Part shown: one piece after another, positions 7,384 to 13,848 of the stretch
Position numbering within the stretch: position 1 is the stretch's first letter
Layout of the letters: every line of letters begins with the position of its first letter
Assembly: GCA_902795525.1 (NCBI GenBank)
Contig: CADBLN010000016.1
Location: forward strand, 1 to 15,183
Reading direction: 5' to 3'
From: an uncultured Erysipelotrichaceae bacterium
GTDB taxonomy: Bacteria; Bacillota_I; Bacilli_A; Erysipelotrichales; Erysipelotrichaceae
DNA: 15,183 nucleotides
Program-made: the position numbers and the translations under genes
Notes under the pieces: generated by a model
Told to the model about the DNA's origin: nothing
Seen by the model: the letters and a program-made list of their open reading frames with translations, nothing else
Databases searched by the model: none

Positions 7384-7384
7384 T

Positions 7385-8236
7385 ATGAAAGTTTTATTAG
7401 CTGGTGCTTTTGGACACCTGGGTGAGGACATTTTAAAAGAATTGGTAAAGAATAATCACGAGGTTATTGCTTGCGATTTAAATGAAAGAGAGATCGAGGG
7501 AACTAAAGGAAAATATACCTTTATCAAAATCGATGCTACTAAGCCTGAAACATTAAATGGTATTTGCGATGGTTGTGAAGTTGTTATTACTACGATGGGT
7601 TTAACTGGTGCTAGTAAAACTATTAGTGCTTATGACATTGATTATCAAGGTAATTTAAACTTATTGAACGAAGCTGTCAAAGCTCATGTAAAGTACTTTA
7701 ATTATGTATCTGTTATTAAGGCTGATGGAGCTCCATCAGTTCCTATGCTGGATGCAAAGGCAAAGTTTGAATTAGAATTAAAAAAATCTGGCATCCAATA
7801 TGTCATCTACAGACCTACGGGATATTTCTATGACATAGCTAAAGTGTTTAAGCCTATGATTGAAAAGGGGACTGTATCTTTATTGGGTGATGGTAGCTGT
7901 AAGGCAAATGTCATTGATACTGCTGACTTTGCGGAGTTTATTGTTAAACATATGATTGATAATAACCAAACTTATAATATCGGCGGTAAGGAAACATATA
8001 CATATAAGGAAATTGCTCAGTTATGTGCGGAAAGTGCCGGTAAGGAAATCAAAATCAAGAGTGCTCCAAGCTGGTTATTTGATGTCTTAGCTTTCATCAA
8101 CAAAGTAAATAAAAGTGGAAGAGAAGGTGTAATCCGATTTGGAAAATGGACCCTTACTAATGATTTAGTTGGTGATACTGTTTATGGTGATGCCAGTTTC
8201 AAAGAGTATTTAAAGGAGTATTTTGGAGGTAAATAG
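7385..8236 (+). CDS. atypical SDR / NmrA-like NAD(P)-binding protein
   Basis: This 283-residue protein has an N-terminal Rossmann nucleotide fold with G7, G10 and G13 (AGAFGHLGE). D31 ends the second strand (VIACDL), which favours NAD over NADP in such folds. The segment GIQYVIYRPTGYF and the later TYNIGGKETYTYKEIA are typical of atypical SDR and NmrA-like proteins. The classical catalytic YxxxK is missing: around K125 and K127 (LDAKAKFE) the tyrosine position is M121 or D123. It may therefore be a sensor or chaperone-like dinucleotide-binding protein rather than a dehydrogenase (inference). ATG 7385 has GAAAGG eight bases upstream; an in-frame ATG at 7352 would overlap the previous gene without a good site. 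The next gene begins two bases after its stop. Confidence 0.82.
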   Translation: MKVLLAGAFGHLGEDILKELVKNNHEVIACDLNEREIEGTKGKYTFIKIDATKPETLNGICDGCEVVITTMGLTGASKTISAYDIDYQGNLNLLNEAVKAHVKYFNYVSVIKADGAPSVPMLDAKAKFELELKKSGIQYVIYRPTGYFYDIAKVFKPMIEKGTVSLLGDGSCKANVIDTADFAEFIVKHMIDNNQTYNIGGKETYTYKEIAQLCAESAGKEIKIKSAPSWLFDVLAFINKVNKSGREGVIRFGKWTLTNDLVGDTVYGDASFKEYLKEYFGGK

Positions 8237-8238
8237 TT

Positions 8239-9048
8239 ATGGCTTTTCCAAAATTAATGTGGATTTTATTAGCCGTTAGTGCAGTATTAACCTTGGTGGG
8301 ATATTATCGATTTGTGTGGTTTATGTCAGTAGGTTATGGTTTAGCAGTATGCGGCATTGGCCTCACATTGTTAATAATGAATTTTTCTGTTGCCACCTTG
8401 CCAACAAAACTAATGTGTTTATTATTAATAATCTATGGCTTAAGACTTGCAGGATACTTACTGCTAAGAGAACTTAAAAACAAAAACTATCAGAAGAGTT
8501 TAAAGAATATCATGAGTGAAACAACAGGTGAAAAGAAGATTCCTATCTTTGTGAGCTTCTTTGTCTGGATTTATGTTTCGTTTGAATACATTTTTCAAAC
8601 AAGTGCCATCACTTACCGTATTGTCAATGGCGACAACAGTGGAAGCATCTTTGCTTGGATAGGTGTAATAGTAATGACATTGGGTGTTGTAATTGAGGCT
8701 TTGGCTGATAAACAAAAATCTGAAGCTAAAGCACTTAATCCTAATAGATTCTGTGACTCAGGATTATACAAGATTGTCAGATGTCCAAATTACTTTGGTG
8801 AAGTATTATTTTGGACAGGTGTTACTTTATCAGGATTTGGGATTGTAACAGGATGGCAATGGCTAGTTGTTATCATCGGCTTCATTTTAATAGTTTATGT
8901 CATGTTGTCTGGAGCAAAACGCCTGGAAAAAAGACAGAATAAAAACTATGGAGAGAATCCAGAGTATCAGGCATATTACAAAGCTACTCCTGCTATTTTC
9001 CCTGGGATACCACTTTATAGTTTAGAAAAGATTAAGTGGATTGTTTAA
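8239..9048 (+). CDS. DUF1295 membrane protein, steroid 5-alpha-reductase-like
   Basis: This integral membrane protein of 269 residues has about six to seven hydrophobic helices. The C-terminal half carries the DUF1295/steroid 5-alpha-reductase C-terminal signature: E153 and D157 in VIEALADKQK, then NRFCDSGLYKIVR, PNYFGE with N184 and Y185, and a final pair of helices. Related enzymes reduce a double bond in a lipid or sterol using NADPH. Bacterial DUF1295 members are mostly uncharacterised. Position 182 is Cys (RCPNY), where many relatives have His. GGAGG (8225-8229) lies nine bases before the ATG. It sits between a nucleotide-binding SDR and a second membrane protein. The substrate is unknown. 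Confidence 0.82.
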   Translation: MAFPKLMWILLAVSAVLTLVGYYRFVWFMSVGYGLAVCGIGLTLLIMNFSVATLPTKLMCLLLIIYGLRLAGYLLLRELKNKNYQKSLKNIMSETTGEKKIPIFVSFFVWIYVSFEYIFQTSAITYRIVNGDNSGSIFAWIGVIVMTLGVVIEALADKQKSEAKALNPNRFCDSGLYKIVRCPNYFGEVLFWTGVTLSGFGIVTGWQWLVVIIGFILIVYVMLSGAKRLEKRQNKNYGENPEYQAYYKATPAIFPGIPLYSLEKIKWIV

Positions 9049-9059
9049 GAGGTAAACAT

Positions 9060-9674
9060 ATGAATGAATTTTCAATTCCAATGGCCATAGTTGATTTTAT
9101 TCCAGTTTTAATCTTTTTTGCTTCAGCAGTAATCTTGCAAAGAGACCTTTACAACAAACTAAGCAAAGGAGCCTTTGCCTTGCTGGCTGCAGGTTCAATT
9201 ATGGTTTTAATGGGAGGAATTTATAAAGCAACATGGAAACTGTTATATGCTTTGGGAATTTGTGATTTTGTCAGTTTAAATGCCGCATTTTTCCCACTAC
9301 AGGCGCCAGGCTTCCTACTGTTTTTTATCTCTTTGTTGTCTTTAGATAGAAAGAAAAGTGGCAACAAAGCCTTAGCTGTTGTGCCATATACCAGCAATAT
9401 ATTATTCATTATTGGCCAAACAGTTGGTTTGGGTGGAACACAGATATTGTTGGCTTTAAAAGCGAAAAGAATTGGCAGAACCAAAGCCGTCATCATGTTT
9501 GTTGTTTCTTTTATCTTAATGCTGGCAATGGGTTATCTAGGCAGTAAATTTGATAATAGCAGTTCTATGAACTGGATTGCCCAAGTAACAAACACTCTAT
9601 CACAAGTTTCTCTCTTTTTAGGGGTTATGGATTTGCATAAAAATGGCTTGGCTAACCAAGATGTATTTGATTAG
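9060..9674 (+). CDS. multi-helix membrane protein, function unknown
   Basis: I do not recognise this family. The 204-residue product has six to seven hydrophobic segments, at about residues 8-25, 31-50, 52-66, 76-93, 104-130, 135-155 and 166-193. Short polar loops (DRKKSGNK, KAKRIGRTK) are basic and probably cytoplasmic. No catalytic motif is visible. ATG 9060 has AGAGG seven bases upstream. An in-frame GTG at 9036 lies inside the previous gene and was not used. It is the last gene of the four-gene cassette, eleven bases after the DUF1295 gene. Its TAG stop ends at the first base of a terminator stem. Co-transcription suggests a structural, transport or anchoring role for the redox proteins (inference). 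Confidence 0.75.
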   Translation: MNEFSIPMAIVDFIPVLIFFASAVILQRDLYNKLSKGAFALLAAGSIMVLMGGIYKATWKLLYALGICDFVSLNAAFFPLQAPGFLLFFISLLSLDRKKSGNKALAVVPYTSNILFIIGQTVGLGGTQILLALKAKRIGRTKAVIMFVVSFILMLAMGYLGSKFDNSSSMNWIAQVTNTLSQVSLFLGVMDLHKNGLANQDVFD

Positions 9675-9704
9675 AATAACTACAAAGTGGTTATTCTTTT
9701 TTTT
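9674..9704 (+). terminator. Rho-independent terminator after the four-gene cassette
   Basis: GAATAACTAC (9674-9683) and GTGGTTATTC (9687-9696) form a 10-bp stem with one G-T pair and an AAA loop, followed by eight T's. The first G of the stem is the last base of the preceding TAG stop codon. Confidence 0.92.
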
Positions 9705-9714
9705 ATATATTAAA

Positions 9715-9725
9715 TGTGATAGAGT
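9715..9725 (+). promoter_or_regulatory. extended -10 promoter for ispD
   Basis: TGTG-A-TAGAGT at 9715-9725 fits an extended -10, 20 bases before the ispD start. The -35 position falls in the T-run of the terminator and is not recognisable. Transcription would start at about 9731, just before the AAGGAG, giving a very short leader. Confidence 0.4.
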
Positions 9726-9745
9726 AATTAAAAAGGAGAGACTTA

Positions 9746-10402
9746 ATGAATTATTCAGTAGTAGTTGTGGCTGCTGGTGAATCATCAAGATTTCGCTCTA
9801 GCACCAATAAACTGTTATATAGACTGGAAGATGAACGTACAGTAATTGAACATGCTTTAGACGTGTTTAAGGACGATGCTGACTGTCAAGAAATAGTGGT
9901 TGTTACTAATGATGAAGTAATGCGCTATTTGTATGGCAACTATTGTGGGATTGGCAAAATGGTTTATTGCCGTGGCGGTGCCAGCAGAAAAGAAAGTGTT
10001 TTTAATGGATTAATGGCAATTAAAGGCGAATTTGTACTAGTTCATGATGGGGCACGTTGTTTTTTGGAGAACAGAGACTTACAAGCTATTAAAAACGCAT
10101 TGTCACAAGATAATGGTGCAATTCTCTGCAAAAGTGTAACAGATACAGTTAAAGTGGTAACTAATGAGGGTTTTATTTCCAACACCTTAGATAGATCAGA
10201 AATTAAGCTAGCTCAAACACCTCAAGGATTTCCTTCTGAAATCCTAATCAGTTGTTATAAAAAAGCTATGGCAGACAACTTTGAAGCTACAGATGATGCT
10301 CAAGTTGTTTCTCAATATAGTGACTTAAAGATTAAATGTGTTGAGTCTTTAGGGGCCAACATTAAGATTACTTACATAGAAGATGTTGAGAAAGGAAGTT
10401 AA
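9746..10402 (+). CDS. ispD: 2-C-methyl-D-erythritol 4-phosphate cytidylyltransferase IspD
   Basis: IspD couples MEP to CTP to form CDP-methylerythritol, the third step of the MEP (non-mevalonate) isoprenoid pathway, in the cytoplasm. The 218-residue protein has the nucleotide-binding start AAGESSRF with R15 and K22 (NKLL), matching the CTP-contacting residues of the family. VHDGAR (D101, R104), LAQTPQGF, TDDAQVV and K207 (NIKIT) follow. Residue 105 is Cys where Pro usually follows DGAR/DAAR; the effect is unknown. AAGGAG lies seven bases before the ATG. The aminopeptidase gene starts two bases after its stop. ispF is not adjacent, unlike in many genomes, so other pathway genes must be elsewhere. 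Confidence 0.95.
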   Translation: MNYSVVVVAAGESSRFRSSTNKLLYRLEDERTVIEHALDVFKDDADCQEIVVVTNDEVMRYLYGNYCGIGKMVYCRGGASRKESVFNGLMAIKGEFVLVHDGARCFLENRDLQAIKNALSQDNGAILCKSVTDTVKVVTNEGFISNTLDRSEIKLAQTPQGFPSEILISCYKKAMADNFEATDDAQVVSQYSDLKIKCVESLGANIKITYIEDVEKGS

Positions 10403-10404
10403 TT

Positions 10405-11640
10405 ATGTATAAAGAAAGAAGAGAAAAGGTATTTGATTTTTTACCAATGAATTCAATTGCGATGTTTCTATCGGGCAATGCACCATACCAAGTAGGTGAT
10501 GAAAAATACCCATTTGATGTTAATCGTAGTTTTTATTATTTGACAGGAATTGATAGAGAGAATTTAGTTTTGATGTTAATAAAGACGAAGAATAATAACC
10601 AAACCATTCTTTTTATCGAGCCATTTGACCCTGTAATGGCGAAGTGGGTAGGAGGAAAAATTCAAGCACATGAAGCAACCGAGATTAGTGGCATATCAGA
10701 TGTTAGGTTCATTGATAATCTTGATTCAACAATTAATAGATTGTTACATAGCACAAATGAACAAGCTTGGACCTTATGTGGTGAGTTAAGTAAACAGGAA
10801 CTTAAACAACCTTGGCCATTGGCAGATATGTTTAATGAATATAAACAACAGTATCCTGATGTCATGATTAAAAACATTTTTGCTGATATGGCAAGACTGA
10901 GAATGGTCAAATCTAAGGAAGAAATAGACAATATGAAAAAGGCTATTGCGGTCACCAATGCAGGGATTAAGGCCATGATGCAGGCAAGCAGAGATTATAT
11001 ATGGGAAAATGAATTAGAGGCTTACTTTGACTTTGTCTTAAAAAGCGAACAATGCAAACATGCCTTCTACACTATTTGTGCTTCAGGAAAGAATGCAACA
11101 GTGCTTCATTATGGAGAAAATAATTGTCAATCAAAACCAGGAGACTTGGTTTTAGTAGATTTAGGTGCTGCTTATGGTTATTACAATGCGGATATTTCTC
11201 GTACTTTCCCAATAAGTGGCAAGTTTACCGCAAGACAAAGAGAAGTATATGAATTAGTCTTAAGGGCTAATAAGATGGTAATGGAAAAGGCCAGACCAGG
11301 TGTAACTTTGAGAGAATTGAATAATTATGTTATCGAATTCTATGAAAAAGAACTGCCATCAATTGGTCTATTACAAGATGGAGACACAGTAAGAGATTAT
11401 TATTTCCATGGTGTATCTCATCATCTAGGTTTAGAAACTCATGATGTTTCAATTCTAGATTATCCACTTCAAGCTGGAAATGTTATTACAGATGAACCAG
11501 GATTATACATCGAAGCTGAGGACATTGGCATTAGAATCGAAGACGATATCATGATCACTGAAGATGGTTGCATTAATCTCAGCAGTGAAATCATGAAAGA
11601 AATCGACGAGATCGAGAGTTTTATGCAGAATGGTAAATAA
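10405..11640 (+). CDS. pepP: Xaa-Pro aminopeptidase (aminopeptidase P, M24B)
   Basis: This cytoplasmic metallopeptidase removes an N-terminal residue that precedes proline. The 411-residue protein has an aminopeptidase P N-terminal domain (about 1-130), beginning with the typical MFLSGNAPYQVGDEKYPF and NRSFYYLTGI, and a C-terminal pita-bread catalytic domain (about 165-405). All five metal ligands are present: D252 (VDLGA), D263 (YYNADISRTFP), H339 (HGVSHHLGL), E364 (TDEPGLYIE) and E379 (GIRIEDD). H335 and H346 are the usual accessory histidines. The ATG follows ispD by two bases and has AAGGAAG upstream, so the two are co-transcribed. No functional link with isoprenoid synthesis is known to me. 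The gap after it contains the rpsF promoter but no T-tailed terminator. Confidence 0.95.
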   Translation: MYKERREKVFDFLPMNSIAMFLSGNAPYQVGDEKYPFDVNRSFYYLTGIDRENLVLMLIKTKNNNQTILFIEPFDPVMAKWVGGKIQAHEATEISGISDVRFIDNLDSTINRLLHSTNEQAWTLCGELSKQELKQPWPLADMFNEYKQQYPDVMIKNIFADMARLRMVKSKEEIDNMKKAIAVTNAGIKAMMQASRDYIWENELEAYFDFVLKSEQCKHAFYTICASGKNATVLHYGENNCQSKPGDLVLVDLGAAYGYYNADISRTFPISGKFTARQREVYELVLRANKMVMEKARPGVTLRELNNYVIEFYEKELPSIGLLQDGDTVRDYYFHGVSHHLGLETHDVSILDYPLQAGNVITDEPGLYIEAEDIGIRIEDDIMITEDGCINLSSEIMKEIDEIESFMQNGK

Positions 11641-11665
11641 ATTTTGAGGGATTTTATAATTTCGA

Positions 11666-11681
11666 CACTATAGTAATAGTG
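11666..11681. repeat. short inverted repeat upstream of the rpsF promoter
   Basis: CACTAT and ATAGTG form a 6-bp inverted repeat around AGTA, ending 14 bases before the -35 of the rpsF promoter. There is no T-run after it, so it is not a standard terminator. It could be a protein-binding site, a 3' end-stabilising hairpin for the pepP transcript, or chance. Confidence 0.4.
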
Positions 11682-11695
11682 AAGGAAAGATTGAC

Positions 11696-11724
11696 TTTAC
11701 AAGGAATTTAATATTTGGTAAAAT
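11696..11724 (+). promoter_or_regulatory. promoter of the rpsF-ssb-rpsR operon
   Basis: TTTACA (11696-11701) and TAAAAT (11719-11724) are 17 bases apart. Transcription should begin near 11731, leaving a leader of about 78 bases. An overlapping TTGACT at 11691 looks nearer the -35 consensus but would be 22 bases from the -10, so it is unlikely to be used. Confidence 0.75.
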
Positions 11725-11738
11725 GCTTTTTGCGGAAG

Positions 11739-11761
11739 ACGTATATTATAATATTATACGT
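11739..11761 (+). other. AT-rich hairpin at the start of the rpsF leader
   Basis: ACGTATA (11739-11745) pairs with TATACGT (11755-11761) around a 9-base AT loop that could pair further. It lies just inside the predicted transcript and directly before the ribosome-binding-site hairpin. It may protect the 5' end or help fold the operator. Confidence 0.5.
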
Positions 11762-11763
11762 TT

Positions 11764-11800
11764 CTCCTTGGCTGAAAAGCCCAATAGACCAGAAGGAGGG
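11764..11800 (+). promoter_or_regulatory. translational operator in the rpsF leader (S6:S18-type candidate)
   Basis: CTCCTT (11764-11769) is the exact complement of AAGGAG (11793-11798), the core of the rpsF Shine-Dalgarno. Nested inside, GGCT-GAAA-AGCC (11770-11781) forms a stem with a GNRA tetraloop, leaving an 11-base internal loop on the 3' side. Folding would hide the ribosome-binding site. Ribosomal protein S6:S18 leader RNAs of many bacteria have two stems and an asymmetric loop in this position, and both proteins are encoded in this operon. Identity with that motif is inference: I did not find the conserved CCG in the loop, only ACCAG. Confidence 0.55.
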
Positions 11801-11808
11801 AAATAGAC

Positions 11809-12099
11809 ATGCGTAAATATGAAATCATGTACATCCTTGATGCTTCACTAGAAGAAGCAACTCGTCAAGAAGTCATTGATACTTTGCACAATATCATCAT
11901 CAACGATGGTGGCACTATTGACAAGGTAGATGAATGGGGCGTAAGAGAGTTTGCTTATCGTATTGAAGATATGACTAAGGGTTACTACGTGGTGGTCGAG
12001 TTTACTGCTGATAATGAAGCTTTAAACGAACTAGATCGTATTTGTAGAATTAACCAAAATGTAATTCGTCATTTGATTGTCAATCTTGAAGAAAAATAA
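11809..12099 (+). CDS. rpsF: 30S ribosomal protein S6
   Basis: S6 binds the central domain of 16S rRNA as a heterodimer with S18 and forms part of the 30S platform. The 96-residue length is normal. The start MRKYEIMYIL and the segment KVDEWGVREFAYRI with GYYVVVEF are standard for the family, and the C-terminal RQN-like stretch (RINQNVIRHLIV) is intact. A strong AGAAGGAGGG lies eight bases before the ATG, inside a predicted sequestering stem. It is the first gene of the three-gene operon that also makes its partner S18, which is the basis for expected feedback control by the S6:S18 complex. Confidence 0.98.
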   Translation: MRKYEIMYILDASLEEATRQEVIDTLHNIIINDGGTIDKVDEWGVREFAYRIEDMTKGYYVVVEFTADNEALNELDRICRINQNVIRHLIVNLEEK

Positions 12100-12114
12100 G
12101 AGGAGACTTTTTAA

Positions 12115-12576
12115 ATGATTAATCGAGTAATTTTAGTAGGTCGCTTGACCAGAGACCCAGCTTTAAGAAAAACTAATACAGGAAGATCTGTAGTATCGTT
12201 CACTTTGGCTGTGGACAGAAGAAAAAGCGCTAATGCTGACCCTAATCAACCAACTGCTGACTTTGTTCCTTGCACTGCATGGAATCAAGTTGCTGATTTG
12301 ATTGCTCAGTATACTCACAAAGGTTCTCAAATTGGTGTTGAAGGAAGAATTCAAACACGTAATTACGATGATCCAAATAATCCGGGTAAAAAGGTGTATG
12401 TCACGGAGGTCGTATGTGATAGCTTAACTTTCTTGGATTCAAGAAGTAGTGAAAGTAGACAAACTACCGATAATAGCGATAGCGGTTATTACCCAGATGA
12501 TAGTATGTATGAAGAAGATACAACAATGGTAGATACACCAACACTGAATATTTCAAGTGATGATCTGCCTTTCTAG
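12115..12576 (+). CDS. ssb: single-stranded DNA-binding protein
   Basis: SSB coats single-stranded DNA in replication, recombination and repair, and recruits partner proteins through its C-terminal tip. The 153-residue protein begins MINRVILVGRLTRDP and has an OB-fold over about residues 1-105, with FVPCTAW and KGSQIGVEGRIQTRNYDD, as usual. A polar, serine- and acidic-rich linker follows, and the protein ends in the conserved acidic tip SSDDLPF. It lies between rpsF and rpsR, the common bacterial arrangement. AGGAG lies nine bases before the ATG. No second SSB copy is visible in the window. Confidence 0.98.
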   Translation: MINRVILVGRLTRDPALRKTNTGRSVVSFTLAVDRRKSANADPNQPTADFVPCTAWNQVADLIAQYTHKGSQIGVEGRIQTRNYDDPNNPGKKVYVTEVVCDSLTFLDSRSSESRQTTDNSDSGYYPDDSMYEEDTTMVDTPTLNISSDDLPF

Positions 12577-12591
12577 TGAAAGGAGTTAATT

Positions 12592-12825
12592 ATGGCATAT
12601 AACAAAAAACAACGTCCTAGTCGTAAAAAGGTATGTTATTTCACTAAGAACAACATCAAAACAATCGACTATAAGGATACAGAATTATTAAGCAAGTTCA
12701 TTTCTGCTAATGGAAAGATTATTCCACGCAGAGTTACAGGAACTAGCGCTAAATATCAACGTATGCTAGCAACAGCTATTAAGCGTGCTCGCCAAATGGC
12801 TTTAATTCCATACGTAATCGACTAA
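12592..12825 (+). CDS. rpsR: 30S ribosomal protein S18
   Basis: S18 pairs with S6 on the 30S platform. The 77-residue length is normal. The basic N-terminus (NKKQRPSRKK), the VCYFTKNNI segment with its single cysteine, and the family core KIIPRRVTGTSAKYQR followed by TAIKRARQMALIPY are all present. AAAGGAG lies six bases before the ATG. It is the last gene of the operon and is followed directly by a terminator. Confidence 0.98.
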   Translation: MAYNKKQRPSRKKVCYFTKNNIKTIDYKDTELLSKFISANGKIIPRRVTGTSAKYQRMLATAIKRARQMALIPYVID

Positions 12826-12832
12826 TTAGAAT

Positions 12833-12861
12833 AAGACCTCCGATGTTTTTTCGGAGGTTTT
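12833..12861 (+). terminator. Rho-independent terminator after rpsR
   Basis: ACCTCCGA (12836-12843) pairs with TCGGAGGT (12851-12858) around a T-rich 7-base loop. Flanking AAG and TTT extend the stem by up to three pairs, one of them G-T. The T-tail is short (TTTTG), so some readthrough into yybS and gdpP, for which I see no separate promoter, is likely. Confidence 0.82.
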
Positions 12862-12876
12862 GCATAAAAGGAATAA

Positions 12877-13848
12877 ATGAATAACGGTAAACGAGTTAAT
12901 AGTATTACATACGGAGCTTTGATGACGGCTCTATTAGGTGTGGTTTTATTCTTTAACAGACAAACGGCAGGAACTTTTGATTTGTATTTGTTTTGGATAA
13001 TTCCATTACCTGTAATTGTCTATGTTTTAAAATTTGGCATTCGCCAATCTTTTGTGTTGGCCACCAGCATGGTTTTATTGTCTTTTATCATTGCTAGCCC
13101 AGTTACAGTTTTCTATGTTGTTGGTTCAATTACTGTAGGGTTGATTTATGGCTATGGAATGACTAAGAGATGGAGTTCTTTAAAACTAATTATTTCAGTG
13201 ATCATAGTGTCTTTAGTGATGAGTACGTTATCTTTGTTTGTTTTTGCGAATGTCTTTGGCTATAACATAACCAAAGAGATAACATGGTATCGCGAAACAT
13301 TTACATCCATGGTAGACAGGATTGCCTCTGGAAATGAAACATTAGCTTCCATGGTTGTTTCGCTGCTGCAGGATAGATTCATTCTAACCTTAATCATCTT
13401 TTCTGAAGTAGTTACAAGCATCATGGAAGGGATATTGATTCATTTACTATCATTTGCCTTATTGAAAAAACTAAAAATGGAAACCCCGCCAATTAAACCA
13501 ATCAGTGAAATAACAGCACCGAAATGGTTGAAAGTATTCGTGTTTACATCCTTTGCGGCTTTGTTTATTTCAAGTATCACTGCCGTTTCACAATATAACG
13601 ATATAATTATGCTGGCAATGGTCATTGTCTATGCGATTTGTATGCTGTATGGCTATTTATTGGTGGTAACAATAGTTACTTTGAAGTATCCTAATAAAGC
13701 AACAAGGACACTAGTATTAAGTGCTATTGTTATAGTTATGTTCTTCTTTCCACCACTGACTTATATATGTGGTTTAGTAGACATTTACACTAATACAAGA
13801 CAAAATATAATTAGGGAGATAGCTAAGAATGGAATATCAAACAGATAA
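12877..13848 (+). CDS. yybS: DUF2232 (YybS-like) integral membrane protein
   Basis: This 323-residue protein has about eight to nine hydrophobic helices, no signal-peptide cleavage site, and a hydrophilic stretch around residues 130-165. Its position between rpsR and gdpP and the overall pattern (start SITYGALMTALLGVVLFF, late helix FFFPPLTYICGLVDI) point to the DUF2232/YybS family, whose biochemical role is not established. Helix topology resembles small-molecule transporters of the ECF S-component type, but that is inference. AAAGGA lies five bases before the ATG. The gene overlaps gdpP by 20 bases, so the two products are probably translationally coupled and functionally linked. Expression probably comes from rpsR readthrough or an unseen promoter in the short gap. 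Confidence 0.85.
   Translation: MNNGKRVNSITYGALMTALLGVVLFFNRQTAGTFDLYLFWIIPLPVIVYVLKFGIRQSFVLATSMVLLSFIIASPVTVFYVVGSITVGLIYGYGMTKRWSSLKLIISVIIVSLVMSTLSLFVFANVFGYNITKEITWYRETFTSMVDRIASGNETLASMVVSLLQDRFILTLIIFSEVVTSIMEGILIHLLSFALLKKLKMETPPIKPISEITAPKWLKVFVFTSFAALFISSITAVSQYNDIIMLAMVIVYAICMLYGYLLVVTIVTLKYPNKATRTLVLSAIVIVMFFFPPLTYICGLVDIYTNTRQNIIREIAKNGISNR

Noticed and set aside
7352..7384. ATG start of the SDR gene overlapping the split-barrel gene
   Set aside because: The Rossmann fold begins at ATG 7385 (MKVLLAGAFG), which has a well-placed GAAAGG.
11691..11724. TTGACT as the -35 of the rpsF promoter
   Set aside because: The spacer to TAAAAT would be 22 bases; TTTACA at 11696 gives 17.
11739..11761. 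AT-rich hairpin as a terminator after pepP
   Set aside because: It lies downstream of the rpsF promoter, is AT-rich, and has no clean T-tail (TTTCTCC).
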